NCBI RefSeq assembly: GCF_030936135.1
Contig: NC_082610.1
Coordinates: 22,328,528-22,392,527 of the forward strand
Direction: 5' to 3'
DNA: 64,000 nucleotides
From: Gavia stellata
Taxonomy: Eukaryota > Chordata > Aves > Gaviiformes > Gaviidae
Part shown: positions 25,701 to 36,309 of the stretch, one piece after another
Position numbering within the stretch: the stretch's first letter is position 1
Layout of the letters: each line of letters opens with the position of its first letter
Notes under the pieces: generated by a model
The model's database searches: none
The model's input: only the letters and a program-made list of their open reading frames with translations
Told to the model about the DNA's origin: nothing
Translations under genes and position numbers: made by a program

Positions 25701-26875
25701 CTCCTTCATGGGGAAACTCCAGTTCCCAGGCAGGAAGGTCTGAGGCAGCTCGTGCTGTGGACGGCTGTCATCTTGCCTTCTGCATACCCTTGCATGCACA
25801 ATAGCGTTGCACTCCCTCAGCGGACCCCCACCGGGGGGGGAGCGTGACTCTTGCGGGCAATGGCATCATTCTTCACAAAATGCTGGTGGGAAGAGGTATT
25901 AGGTGTTGCCTTGGTTCTCCAGCATGGAGTCAGTCCAGGGGCGTGGAGTTTCTTCTGCTTCAGTGGGTTTGGGGCATGATGAAAATGCCAGTGTCGTTAG
26001 CTGCAGTCTACGAAGCATCATTCCCGGGGTATTTAGCTCTGCTAAGGAGAAATCTTCCCCTAAGCTGCAGTGATTTGATCTTTCTTTGGTTTTGTGGTGT
26101 TGCTGCTGTTTTGATTTTTTCTTGTTTAGTTTGACTGTGTTTTGACTGGTTTTGTGTTTTGTTTCTTTTGCCAGGGTTTTCCTTATGGCTTTAGAGTTGG
26201 TGCTAGGCAAATGCATGGCAGAGAAGTGGATGCGGCTGCTCATGAATCGGGCAGCGTGGGCTCACCTTGAAGACCCCCTGACCCATTCTGATGGGGTGCG
26301 TCTCCTGACCAGGTAAGAGCCCCAGGGATGCACGTGGCTGCCTCCTGCGGGGCTGTGCCCAGGGAAACGCCTGCGGGACCCTTCCAGTGTGCCTGGGAAG
26401 CCGTCCTGAGCTGACGAATAGTGTCTGCATCGGTGTACGTGAATTTTGGCAACCTGGCCTGTGGCCTTCCTGGGTAACTGTGTGTCCCTCGCTTGTGCTC
26501 CCTTGCGCAGCGTCCTGGTCCAGGCTGGGCTTCTATCACCCTGTCTGAGGCAGACCCTCTTGCCATGGCTGGATTCCTGCTCAGTTAAGCTGCGGGTGAC
26601 AGCTACAGCCTTCTTTGCTGAGGTAAGGCAGGGGGTGGGGAAGGAAGGGTTCAGAGGGTTTTAGTGAGATCCTGCTCCTTGGGATGTCTTTTTTTGTGGG
26701 AAGATCCCTGGAGCGGAGCAGACAGGGGAGCGCCTGGCCAGGACCAGGTCCCCACAGCACTGCCTGTGTCCTTCCAGCTCTCTTGAGACTGCAGCACAAC
26801 AAGGACCCGCGAGTGAAGCAGGCGCTAGAGGAGTCTCTCCACGATACCTGTCCCCAGCCAGCACCAAGGAGTTAA
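8735..26875 (+). CDS. Maestro HEAT-like repeat family protein (MROH1/MROH2-like), multi-exon gene
   Basis: The gene has 33 coding exons with GT-AG borders, and every junction keeps phase. They sum to 3,912 nt, or 1,304 codons, without a stop. The protein is a long alpha-helical HEAT-repeat array collinear with vertebrate MROH1/MROH2 proteins (about 1,600 residues). Clear shared blocks include TERSLDSAEWEHHVLKFLR, IALRAPKEQLL, VVSSLLRKGLPMDS and RVTATAFFAE. The chosen start is ATG 8,735 (AGGATGAGA), which gives MRALRALCPCFGSQ. Family function is poorly known: cytosolic helical-repeat scaffolds, some linked to lysosomes or germ cells. I could not decide between MROH1 and MROH2 orthology; birds have several copies. 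The C-terminus appears shortened, see the terminal exon entry. Exon coordinates are in the three block entries. Confidence 0.9.
14181..19978 (+). CDS. MROH gene, central exons 10-20 (residues 347-750)
   Basis: Exons are 14181-14254, 14596-14715, 15741-15848, 16044-16203, 16582-16622, 16905-17046, 17769-17821, 18248-18355, 18562-18681, 18867-18989 and 19817-19978, all phase-consistent. The order of blocks follows MROH1: VRRAVLEFIRELLSS, LLWPRLLQYVVPAQYSGML, LPAPQALLARLL, TTEIPLLLQYLE, FLRASLEPIEDRAWTMGLS, FLYKALGTVLAA and RTYSGIALRAPKEQLLTRV. An acidic linker (EEDEEEPDAVDSQEQ) ends exon 13. Introns are short (about 90-1,030 bp), typical of a GC-rich avian chromosome. Confidence 0.9.
20212..26622 (+). 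CDS. MROH gene, C-terminal exons 21-33 (residues 751-1304)
   Basis: Exons are 20212-20334, 20653-20720, 21064-21199, 21305-21400, 21869-21973, 22199-22322, 23274-23374, 23805-23957, 24513-24658, 24906-25068, 25363-25559, 26175-26312 and 26511-26622. Matching family blocks are LKLALVQSITEVSCAI, CMEDLGHLLETFLEA, LTSAKEWERERALQV, RAWVCLGYLLQMQ, IPPAQATDFLTAVLDSLL, VPKILKTLCTYMRQ, VELWRSLGRSTIGIQVL, AWAHLEDPLTHSDGVRLL and LRVTATAFFAE. After exon 33 MROH1 normally continues for about 270-300 more residues. Those blocks are not found here. Confidence 0.9.
26778..26875 (+). CDS. MROH terminal exon, out of frame with the preceding exon
   Basis: A good acceptor (TGTCCTTCCAG) opens an exon with the HEAT-like run LLRLQHNKDPRVKQALEESL, ending at TAA 26,873-26,875 just before the poly(A) signal. 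Exon 33 ends on a complete codon, however, so direct splicing reads Leu-Ser-stop (TGA 26,784-26,786) and gives a 1,306-residue protein. The HEAT-like reading needs one base from a preceding exon that is not seen. Either one or more exons were lost from the 155-bp gap, or the sequence lacks them, or the gene truly ends early. Confidence 0.7.
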
Positions 26876-26878
26876 TTA

Positions 26879-26884
26879 AATAAA
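26879..26884 (+). terminator. Poly(A) signal AATAAA of the MROH gene
   Basis: AATAAA lies four bases after the terminal TAA, followed by a T-rich stretch (TATCTTTTTTTT) near 26,912 that fits a downstream processing element. Confidence 0.75.
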
Positions 26885-27511
26885 GCTCAGCACAAGATGC
26901 CTAAAGGGCAGTGTATCTTTTTTTTCCCCCGATGGCACCCTTGTGCTTGGCGGGACCACATGTGGGTGACACCGAGGCTGGGGGCTGCCAGCTGCATGGC
27001 CCCTCCCGGATCTTCGTGGGCTGGGCACAACGCAGTCATGCTGGGACAGACCCCAGAGCAGGGGTCTCCCCATGGGGTCCTGGGGCCTTGCCGTGCCCTC
27101 CCACTGCCCGTGGGGATCCCCTTGCCACCCCTCCCACCATGGCACAACCACCTCTGGCACCAGCAAGGGCTGGCGCAGGGAACAGCCCAGGAGAGCCCTG
27201 ACCATACCACCACAGCAGGCTTTGCCCTCCCCGGTGTCCTGCCATGCTGGGCCCCCCCGCAGCACTTGCCCAGGGACAGAGTGGGGGGGTATCAGGGGAA
27301 AAGGGGGGCACTGGAGGATGGGTGGGGAGAACCAAGGGAGGCACAGCAGTTTAGAGGGCTGTGGTCAGGGGGCAGAAGGGGGGCACTGGGGGACAAGTAG
27401 GGAATGTCGGGGGGATCTTAAAGGGTCAGCTATGGATCAGGGGCTGAGCAGAGGGACAGAGTGTAGCAGAGGGCTCTGGCTGGCCCATCGGACCCCTGCC
27501 CACTAACACAG

Positions 27512-28317
27512 GCCCCACTGGTGCTGGTCCCCAGCACCTGGGAGGCCTGGGCACATCTGCGTGGGGCAGGGGCAGCTCCACACAGGGAGCCCACCAGCAG
27601 AGATGCGGTTTCGTCCCTCAGGCTGCTGGGCACCCTGGCCCCGCTGCGAGCCCATGTAAGCCTCTGGTCCCCTGTCCTGGGAGTCCCACCATCCCTGTGT
27701 TCCTAACTGAAGACCCTGCAAAGATTGCTCAAACACGTGCTCCTGCCTTGCCACAGTCACGTTCCTTGACAGAGGTGGGGCTGGAGCTGGAAGAGGCAGT
27801 CAAGCCCCTGACTGGGTGGAACACCAGGCCTGGGGAGGGTCCTGCTGTGGAGGGGGCACCAGCAAGGGCCGAGGTGCTGGGGGTTTCCCTGGGCACCAGC
27901 AGTGCTGAGGGCTCTGGTAATCCTGGGAGGTGAGTGTGCCAGGCACGGGGCAAGCGACTGAGCTGGACCTTCTCCAGCAGCAGGCATTTGTATGAGGGGG
28001 GCTCGGAGGAACCCCTGTCCTGCCCCACTGCTGCAGGTCAGTCTGAGGCACGTGTGAGCCCTGGCTCCCTGCACATCGGGCTTTGCGCTGCCCTCAAATG
28101 GTCTGAGCCTCCTCCCAACCCCACAGAGCTTCTCAGCCCTGCCGGTAACTCCTATTTCCCCCTGACTTGCCGCTCGCACGGACCAGACACCTTGGTTCAG
28201 CTGCATCTCCTGAAAGAAAGCAAAGGACCAAGAAGCCAGAGACATGGGGAGAGAGGTCCCTGCAGAGTGGAGTCCCTGGAGATCATCCCTGGGCGTAACC
28301 AGAGAGGAGCAGACTAA
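27512..28317 (+). CDS. Candidate four-exon gene of unknown function (3' part)
   Basis: Exons 27512-27655, 27757-27929, 27981-28036 and 28127-28317 have acceptors (CACTAACACAG, CTTGCCACAG, TTCTCCAGCAG, CAACCCCACAG) and donors (GTAAGC, GTGAGT, GTCAGT). The phases 0, 2 and 1 link into one open frame of about 189 codons ending at TAA 28,315-28,317. An ATTAAA follows at 28,342. No start exon was found. The predicted product contains SLTEVGLELEEAVKPL and FPLTCRSHGPDTLVQLHLL and ends in a basic, charged tail. I do not recognise a family. The last intron is 90 bp and also open, so chance in GC-rich DNA is possible. Confidence 0.35.
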
Positions 28318-28341
28318 GCCATGGAAGAGGCTTCTCACTTT

Positions 28342-28347
28342 ATTAAA
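28342..28347 (+). terminator. Possible poly(A) signal ATTAAA
   Basis: ATTAAA sits 25 bases after the stop of the candidate gene ending at 28,317. The same site read leftward contains AATAAA, so it could instead serve a minus-strand transcript. Confidence 0.35.
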
Positions 28348-28349
28348 GT

Positions 28350-30990
28350 AACCTTCCTCCACACTGCAAGAGGACAGGCGAGGAGAGCAGAGTCCAGATG
28401 CACGGACCTGCACACGTTTGCTCTTGAACGGGGCTGGCTCGTGGGGGTGCAGCCTCCAAGACACTAAAACAGAGTGGCTGAAACCGACGGCACAGCACGT
28501 CTCACCCAAAGCCAGGACAGAAAGCCTGCACCCAGCTGCCCAAACCCCCCAGATGTGAACTGAGGCTCCTGCCCCAGACCAGAGCACGGCCAGACAGACC
28601 GGGCAGGAGGTAGAGCTGCATTTACAGCACGGCCGCTCAGCTGCAAAGACCCGCTCCACCTGGGATCGTAACAGAGGCAGGCTGGCTGCTCCTCACACTT
28701 TGAGCAGGGGAGGTATTGATTGCCAAAGACAACAACTCCACATCTGTCAAAGGCCACGACCCTGCCGTCAGCTGGGGAAAGACGGCCCAGACGGCCAGAG
28801 AGGCTCCTCGGCTGTGTCCCTTACTGACCTCGCTGCACCTCCAGAACAAGAACCTTGTGCCGCATTTGTTGCCGCGACCGGAATTGCCATCTCTAAGGTA
28901 GGAACTCAGCTGCAGGGCTTAGAAATGAAGAAGTAAACAAAGCTTGCCACCATTTCCACCATGCACCATGCACCACTCCTGTTCTGAAGCAGGGTGTCTG
29001 CCATCTCAAATTACATCTCCCTGCAAACAGGCCCATCTGCCAGCAATAGGGCCAAGACAGCGTTATTTGCTGTCACAAATGTGATACTGTCACTTACGCT
29101 TATCTTACAAATGCACGCTCAATTACTCTTGGACAGAGATTATAACGCTCAACTAGCGGTTGCAGAATGATAGAATAAACTGATCTGTGCTACGAGGGTG
29201 TATACGCACAGCGCGGGAGCAGATTACCAGCCGGTAAGATCTTCCTGACAGAGATTTTATATTCTGCAAAGCTTAAGCTTTTTCTGGGAGGAAAGTTTTG
29301 TATTTGCGAGAAAATCATTAGACTTTCACCAATCAGAAATACTTGACACAGTAGCTCCAACTCAAATTGCTTCCTTTCCTGAAACACCTTGAAAAATTTT
29401 ATATCAAGTCTCATGAACAAGTGGAGTTTTTTTCCCAAATCACCTCCATCGCCTTATGAAAAATAGACTTTTGGCTCAGACCCACCGCTGTGGGCCAGGC
29501 CAGCCGCAGGGCTTGCAACACACAAACCCGCACAGCCTTTCCCTCGGACACTGCCGCAGGGACCCTCACGCAGGTGGTAACAGGGAGGAAAGTACAGCCC
29601 GGGGTCAGGAGGGGAAAGCCTGAGAGGGAAGCAAGTGTGCCACAAACCAAAATATGTCTTTAACGTTGTGGTGACTCACCAACATTGAAAAACATCAAAA
29701 CTGAGGCATAACACAGAGCGCTCTGATTTCAGGAGAACCAGATTATTTGTAAATGAATTTCCACCGTGAAAATTTTCAACCTTAACATGTGGGGTTTGGG
29801 AAACCTTCCCCAGGAAAACTCCAGGAGAGGAAACATAATTTTCCACCCCTTCTACTCCATCCAGAACAGCCCTGAATGAGGAAGCTGGACATCACTTGAG
29901 CAATTTCTGCAACCACTTGCAAGAACACTGGGTATTCTTCAAACCACAGTTACAGCAACACGGTCTCGGGATGGGTCTTAAACTTCAGGAAACAAGGTGG
30001 GAAGTCTGAACCAAAAAGGTAAATAAGGAAAAGCCTTGGGGATGAAGTCACTAGGCTGCCTCAGCATTGCCTGGAGCAGCTCCACACAGGGACCAGCCCC
30101 ACTTTGGTTTTACATGGGCAGGATAGGACAAATTCATTTTAATACATACTAACTAATTAGTATGAAAGCAGATTCTCCCACACGCTGGGAGCCCAACTGT
30201 GCCTCCCCAATGCCGCACCTTAGGAAGACGGACGAGCACTCCCCTGTTTCTCATCCTCTCAAGAACAACCTTCTGCAAGATGCTAAAGCCCATGACATCC
30301 CGTCACCAGAAGACAGGAATAACAAGTTCCCTGTCCATGGACTGAGACGTTGCCTGTTCGCACTGCCCGCCGTTCACATTGCTGCCCCTGTGCACTCGCA
30401 CCTCTAACACACGTTCTTAAGAGGAAGGCTGTAGCCCTGGCTTCCAAGGGAATCATGAAGTCAGGGGTGAGGAGTGACAGCTCCAGTGTCACTGGCAAGT
30501 CACCCCTTCTGACACGAGAGGAGCAGCACATTACAGCTCCGGGAGCAGTGGGGAGGATCTCTTGCTGAATGGATTAATGCAGCACGAGGTGTTGCAAATC
30601 CCCTGAGCCCTTCCTCGCTCCCTCCACTCCTTTGTCTCTCCCCTCCTCTCTTCATTCACAATCACCTCCACATTAGTAACAAGCGAGTTGGAAGGCCAGT
30701 ACGAAAATTTCGGAGCAGACCAAAATCCAAACGCACTTTTGCCCATGATATTCTACCACTCCTCCGGCTTACCTAGTCCTGTCCCAGCTTCTGCTCTTTT
30801 ACTTGCTTTTCTCCAAAACAGGGGCATATCACATCCTGGAGAGGGGGGAAACACCCCAAACAACAACAACAAAAAAGGTTTATTAAAGAAAGATCAAAAA
30901 TTAGGCAGGAGGTACAGTGCGTAACAGACCTTTCAGGAGGACTTCCAGGGAGAGTTTTCTGCCCACAAAGCACCAGCGCCCCTGGGAAGA
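28350..30990. other. Unannotated interval
   Basis: Mixed composition. Open frames stay below 100 codons and none is recognised. I found no clear repeat family or splice-linked exons. Confidence 0.4.
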
Positions 30991-30997
30991 AAACTGA

Positions 30998-31442
30998 TCA
31001 AAACTGAAACCACTGACGACCCTCTATCCCCTCCTCTGTTCTTACTCTATTTGATAATCGGTTGATTACTGGTCGGATTCCTTCCCTACCTTCAGTTCTG
31101 AGGGGATATTGCTTAATTCTTACAGGCCGCGCCCCTGATTTGAGCCTGACCATTACTGGGGAGGCATTTTTCGCTTTTCCTGGTATTTCTGAGGCCCATA
31201 CCCCTGGATATACTTGGTTCTGGATTTCCTCAGGTACTTCTGAGCTAACAGGAGTATCTCTGAGGGCCAGACTCAGAAGTTCAATTAGCTGGTCATCCCC
31301 CACTCGAAGTTCTATTTTTCTTTTCTCAAATTTTATCTCCACTTTTAGTTGTTCCAATAAGTCTCACCCCAACAGAGGTTTTGGTGAGTTAGACACAGAT
31401 AAGAATTTGTGTATTCCCAATTCTTTTCCCAATCTAAATTAA
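30998..31442 (-). pseudogene. Endogenous gammaretrovirus-like pro-pol fragment
   Basis: Read leftward, this encodes the end of a retroviral protease (PKPLLG then a stop where the conserved Arg of the PLLGRDLL motif should be) followed by the start of reverse transcriptase (VWASEIPGK, PVRIKQYPLRTEGREGI, RPVINRL). The order and motifs are those of gammaretroviral Pro-Pol. The in-frame TGA near 31,362, the loss of the rest of pol and the missing gag-pro join show a dead copy. It does not belong to the plus-strand element at 61-63 kb. Confidence 0.8.
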
Positions 31443-31794
31443 AAAGGTTTTTAAAAAATACCCCTTTTCACTTTGGCCAGTAGCTCCTGTACCGTTACAA
31501 AATCATCATCCGTAGGTGTTAAAGCTTGGTTGATAGGTTTCATCTTGAGAAAATAAAATCAAGGACGGGGTCTGCCCTTTCTCTGTCATTCTGAGCAGCG
31601 GGGCTGCTGCCTCCGAGAAGCACCGCTGAGGCGGGAGGGGCCCCCTTGGGCGCTGGTTGGGGCACACACCACGCAGCACCGCGCTCGGGCCTCGTCACAG
31701 CGGTTTTTTTGGGCTCCAGCTCCATCCCCAGCCGGGGGAGGCCGCGGGGACGTTTCCCTGCTTCCCCCCATCCGGGAAACGCGGTACCGGCTCC

Positions 31795-31912
31795 CGTTCA
31801 AAACCAACATCAATTGCACCAAGGTATAATTCAAGGTTGCATTAAAGGGCCATTTCTCCTCATCATCCAATTTATACAAAGGCCACCACTGATGACCCAA
31901 TAATGACAAAAA
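31795..31912 (-). pseudogene. Endogenous retrovirus gag matrix fragment
   Basis: Leftward reading gives WWPLYKLDDEEKWPFNATL then NYTLVQLMLV, which resembles a segment of gammaretroviral matrix. The related stretch of the element at 61.9 kb has a similar QLML core. It is cut off abruptly at about 31,795 by GC-rich, non-retroviral-looking DNA (31,570-31,790), so it is a deletion or insertion remnant of the same minus-strand provirus as the pro-pol piece. Confidence 0.6.
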
Positions 31913-32221
31913 TGGCTCTTCACATCAGTTTTCTGTATGTTCAGGTTAGTTCTTTCAGTCAGACACAGAAATCAGAAGTGATTTCTTCTTCTTTTGCTGA
32001 AGTAGTCAGTCTTTTAAGTAGTTATTGCTAAACAATGCAGAAGCTACCAAAAGAAGTTGAAGCAGGTACTTTCCTCCTCACAAGCAGCATATCACTGAAG
32101 TGCTTCCCTTATTAAATTCTCTTCTCTACTCTAAAGGGTCCCTATTTTCCCTGCCCCCAAGGTAAACTCCAGAGCTATTCATGGGGTTTCAAAGAAAGGC
32201 ACATGTAGTTTACCTGCCTTT

Positions 32222-32244
32222 AAAAAAAAAAAAAAAAAAAAAAA
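32222..32244 (+). repeat. A(23) homopolymer
   Basis: Twenty-three consecutive A residues after CTGCCTTT. It could be the tail of a retroposed RNA, but no source sequence was recognised upstream. Confidence 0.9.
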
Positions 32245-32939
32245 GGGGGACTCAGAGCTATGAATGGAGAATGTTTACTAAACACTGTACAGACAAATTA
32301 ACCAAAGAGCAAACATTAATGGGAAAAGCTGGGAGCAGAATGAGAAGCACCACACAACTAAAGCTATCCCAAGCACTTAGGCCTCCATCAAGGACCACAA
32401 GCCCTGAGGCTGATGATGGCTGTTGGATGAGTTTCCCTCCCCCAGGTGGAAACACCTCTCACTGCGCTGTGCTCAGACCAAGGAAGGAAAAAGCAATACA
32501 CACCCCACCCCCACATCTAAAGGCATGCCACTCCATTCAAAGGTAAATTTTGATTTATTTAGATGAACTGCCTGGCCAGTTTTAGCACCTCCCTCTAGAG
32601 TATACCGACTTCATCCACCCCTACCCACAAAAACTTTTGACTGAGTGCTGAGTAATGTGGAGTCAGGTGGACTTAGACACGCTGCTACCAGGGGACTGGA
32701 TTTTTAACCTATTTACAAGTATTCGTTGCTTTGAAGCTGCCCGAGGGTCAGCATGCCCTCGCTTCTGGAGGGTCTTGCTCTGCGCAGGCACAAAGGAAGA
32801 CATTTCTGGCGACAGGTTATTTTAAAGCACAGCAGAACATACCATTTATGACCTCCTGAGAATTATCTCCCAGACAGATCAGCAACAAGGGCAAAACTTG
32901 TATATTTAATATGCATTTGGGTTACGTGACTGTTAAACA

Positions 32940-33760
32940 TGTTACAAATCTGTAATAGAAAAACTCACCTACACAATGTACGAGGGTGAGCAGACACTTC
33001 TTTATTGCAGCGCTGGACGCACAGGGGATCGCTCCACCTCGTGTGCGTGCTTAGTTTCTCTGCTACAAAAGTTATATACAATCAAAGTATACATATTCAT
33101 CACATTTCCAAGAAACAATTAACATACTCATACCGTTTCCGAGAACTCATTAATATATGTAAATGCTCGTGACGCATGCGCCTCCAGGTACACAGGTGGT
33201 CGTCTAAGGTCCTCTGGTGGTCGTCCATAGTCTTCCTCATGGTGTCCTTTAGTCGAACCCCATCTTTGCACATGCTCAGGTTGGTTGCAAAATTCCATTC
33301 TTGGAATCTTCCTAAGTTTTCCTCAGTTTACTGACCAGGCCTACAACTTATCATTCTCTTGACAAGCAAATCCTACCTATTCACAATGCTACATTGTTCA
33401 GCAGTTAGTTTATGATTAAATCACAGATCAATCATACCTTGTTACCTTCATACAGAATATATATAATTTAATGTTTATTAATCGCTCTCTGGATTATACT
33501 GTTCTATCAATAGCCATACTTAAAATAATCAATGGTTGTTTCTATTAATATTTATTGATTGGCATTCTTGATATTCGAATCAAGGTGGGAAAGGTAAGGA
33601 ACTTTCCAAGCAGCATCACTGGCCAGGTCACATTGTTACGGGACCCCGACAAAACTGCTCTATTCGATTCTTCATCGTTCCATCTCGCTACAAGTAGGTC
33701 CTTAATACGGAACAGCGACTCCCTGGTGAGGTTCCTATGGTTATTGTTTCAAACGTAACA
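32940..33760 (-). mobile_element. Putative solo LTR, minus orientation
   Basis: The interval begins TGTTAC and ends GTAACA, a perfect 6-bp terminal inverted repeat of LTR type. Read leftward it has a TATA-like TATATTAA near 33,150, a GCAATAAAGAAGTGT poly(A)-signal region near 33,005, and a short U5 ending in TGTAACA. No primer-binding site or gag follows. Flanking target duplications are not obvious, so the borders could be wrong. Confidence 0.5.
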
Positions 33761-35880
33761 ATCCTAACTTATACCTTTGTATTTTATTCTTTTATTTATT
33801 AATCAAACTTAACCTTTCTATATGATCAAATCTTGATTATTTAAAAAGCAGAGTATTTGCAACAAACATACACCACGACCAGCCATTTCACTAGACTGAA
33901 GGCTGGCAGCAGCGTACCAGGACAGTCCTTTCTGGTCACTTCACTCCTGGGTAGAAATCCTACAGACTTCCTTTAGTTCAGCCCATAAAACACCACCTAA
34001 TTTAATGCCAGAAATCCAAAGACCTACAGTAAGCGTTTGGGTTTGGGGTTTTTTTTAACAGAGCATAGCAGAGAAAAAGCAAGCAAACAAACAAAAACCC
34101 CAGGTAAACCCCTGACGCACTAATGAGGAACAAAAGGTTGAGCCCAAGCTCAGTCCCAGGGCAAGCAGGCTGGCAGAGGGGAGAGGACGCTGCTGGGGGA
34201 CCGGGCTGCGGGGCAGGAGGCAGCCAGGGACCAGAGCTCTGCCGGCACTGCGGCGCTGCTCCAGCCCGGCACGGCGGCTCACCCAGCGGGACCCGGCAGC
34301 TCTTCCCTCCGCAGACCCGGTTCTGCTCTGAACCCGAGCTGCAGCTGCGTGTCCACAGCACCCTGCCTTCAGCAGCACCAGAGGGGAGGAAACACCGACC
34401 CGGAGCAGACACCAGGCCTGTCCCACCTGCTTCACACGGCATCCCTGCAGCTACAGGCACCTCCTGGAAGGCCAGAGCATGCAACTGCAGTTTTTAAACG
34501 TCTTTTCACAAAGACCAGGCGATGACAGAACAGATTCAGAGGGCGAAAACGGGGGAAAAGGAGGAGGAAATCGGTCTGCCTGGCTACATGAGATCGGTAC
34601 GAGAAACAACGAGAGATGCAGGACAAAGCCGAACTGAGCAGGACCTTGAAGGCGAGGTGAAGAAAAGATAGGCAAGTTGAACTACAGAAGTGTTCGGAAG
34701 AAGAACTATTTTGTTTAAATCTCAATTAATTCTTGGTTAGTAAATCCTTATCAATTCCTCTGATTATTAATTTTCACACAGGCATTTTTTCAACATTTAA
34801 GAAGATGCAGCTGTGAGAAGCGCACAGCACAGAGCAGCCTGTGACAGTCCCCGTTGTCTCCTTAGGACGAGGAGCAGCCCCAGGAGCTGCCTTTGGGCAG
34901 AAGGACGGTGCAGGACAAGTGCAGAGGAGCCGCTGCAAGGAAGGAACCGGGGACTCGCCGAGGATGCCCAGGGATGTGTGTCACTGGGGCAGGAGGGCTG
35001 GGTCAGGGGTTGGGTACCGGGAAGGGGCAGCAGCAAGGCTGCCTTAAAAGCCTGGGTGCACAGGGGACCCCAGAGAAGCACCCAGGAGCGGTCACCCAGC
35101 AGCGAGGTGACAACCGGCAGACTGGCAGCACATCAGGCGGTACAAGCTTGCAGAGAAAAACGATGGCAATTAGTGACATCGCATTTATAGCCATCAACAG
35201 CCACAACGTTACTGCAGTTATTTCCAGTCTCAGAGCAAGTGCTGCTGCCATATTTCCCAATCAGAAGCACTCCCAGCTTCCCAGCACATAGAAACTTTCA
35301 GCACGTTCCAATTACTTCTTGTACATTAATGACTTCAGGTTTCTGCTCCATCCGCAGGTGTAAGGAGATTATTTTCTGAATGTTCGAACTCGAAAAAACA
35401 GACTTTGTCTTTTGAAAAACGTGCAACTGAAAAGCTCACTGCAGAAACGGAACTCTCTCCATCCTGGAAGCCAGAGGAGCAGCAAGGCTCTGCAAAGGCG
35501 CTGGGCCCCAGGACACCCCCGTGCCCACCCCCAGCCTCTCCCAGCACCCGCGAGCTGTGGGAACCCCTCCCGCAGGCAGAAGGCAAGAACCCGCCCGGGG
35601 CCAGTTCTCGCCTCCCGGCTTCATGGCGGCTTCTGATGGATGCACCTTGGCTCCGGGAGCTCCCACCCTCTGCAACACCACTCTGAGGCTGCTTCATCAC
35701 CCTAAAACCACCCAATTCACATCACCACAAAGAGCAGCAAGCATTAAACGTGTCCTTTTTTCCACACTTGACCTAAAGGGCGAAAATTAACTTTCCCTCC
35801 GTTCATCCGACCGACAAACCGTATGGACACAACGTACCCTTACGGACACCAAAAACCTGCCCCGCCGCAGCCCCGCCCGT
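33761..35880. other. Unannotated interval
   Basis: Patches of GC-rich DNA (34.15-34.45 and 34.85-35.1 kb) alternate with AT-rich stretches. A minus-strand frame at 35,003-35,260 starts with a hydrophobic, membrane-like run (ITAVTLWLLMAINAMSLIAI). A plus-strand frame near 34,520-34,670 is rich in charged residues. Neither is recognised and neither is called as a gene. Confidence 0.35.
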
Positions 35881-35974
35881 GAATATTGATGTCATATATT
35901 GATATCATGAATGTCATATATTGATATCATATTGATATAATGAATGTCATATATTGATATCATGAATATTCATG
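35881..35974 (+). repeat. Short AT-rich tandem repeat (ATATTGATATCATGAATGTC type)
   Basis: About four irregular copies of a unit containing ATATTGATATCAT and GAATGTCAT abut the CpG island to the right. GATATC and ATTCAT..ATGAAT palindromes recur. Confidence 0.8.
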
Positions 35975-36290
35975 AGCCGCCGCTCACTGCGGGGAGCCCC
36001 GGCAGCGCGGCCCGGCGGGGAGCGGGGCCGGGGGAGAACGGGGCGGTGGGGGGACGGGGACGGGGACGGGGACGGGGACGGAGCCGGGCCGGGCCGCGGG
36101 GCGGAGGGGCGGAGGGGCGGGGAGCTGCGGGGCGGGGGCTCCCGCAGGGACACGCTGCAGCGGGGCTGCTGCCCGCCGCCACGGAGCGAAGTGCGCCGGG
36201 AGGAGGGGCCGTGTGCGGCAGCGGGACCGGCACCGAGAAACGGCCTCTGCCGCGGCTCTGCCGCTGCCACCCGTCACTAGAGGAGCGCTG
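35975..36290. promoter_or_regulatory. CpG island with (GGGGAC)n hexamer
   Basis: Very CpG-rich and GC-rich, with five tandem GGGGAC hexamers at about 36,050-36,080, GGGCGGGG-type GC boxes and GGGCCGGGCCGCGGGG. This is a promoter-like island, but no gene body is recognisable on either side: the left is AT repeat and the right is a 4-kb pyrimidine array. Open frames of about 100 codons on both strands are proline-, arginine- or glycine-rich and look compositional. Confidence 0.55.
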
Positions 36291-36309
36291 GGTAACGACT
36301 GCATCATCG

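Noticed and set aside
26758..26883. Alternative acceptor CCCCACAG that would keep the MROH frame open to 26,883
   Set aside because: The resulting residues are unlike any HEAT repeat and the stop would fall inside the poly(A) signal.
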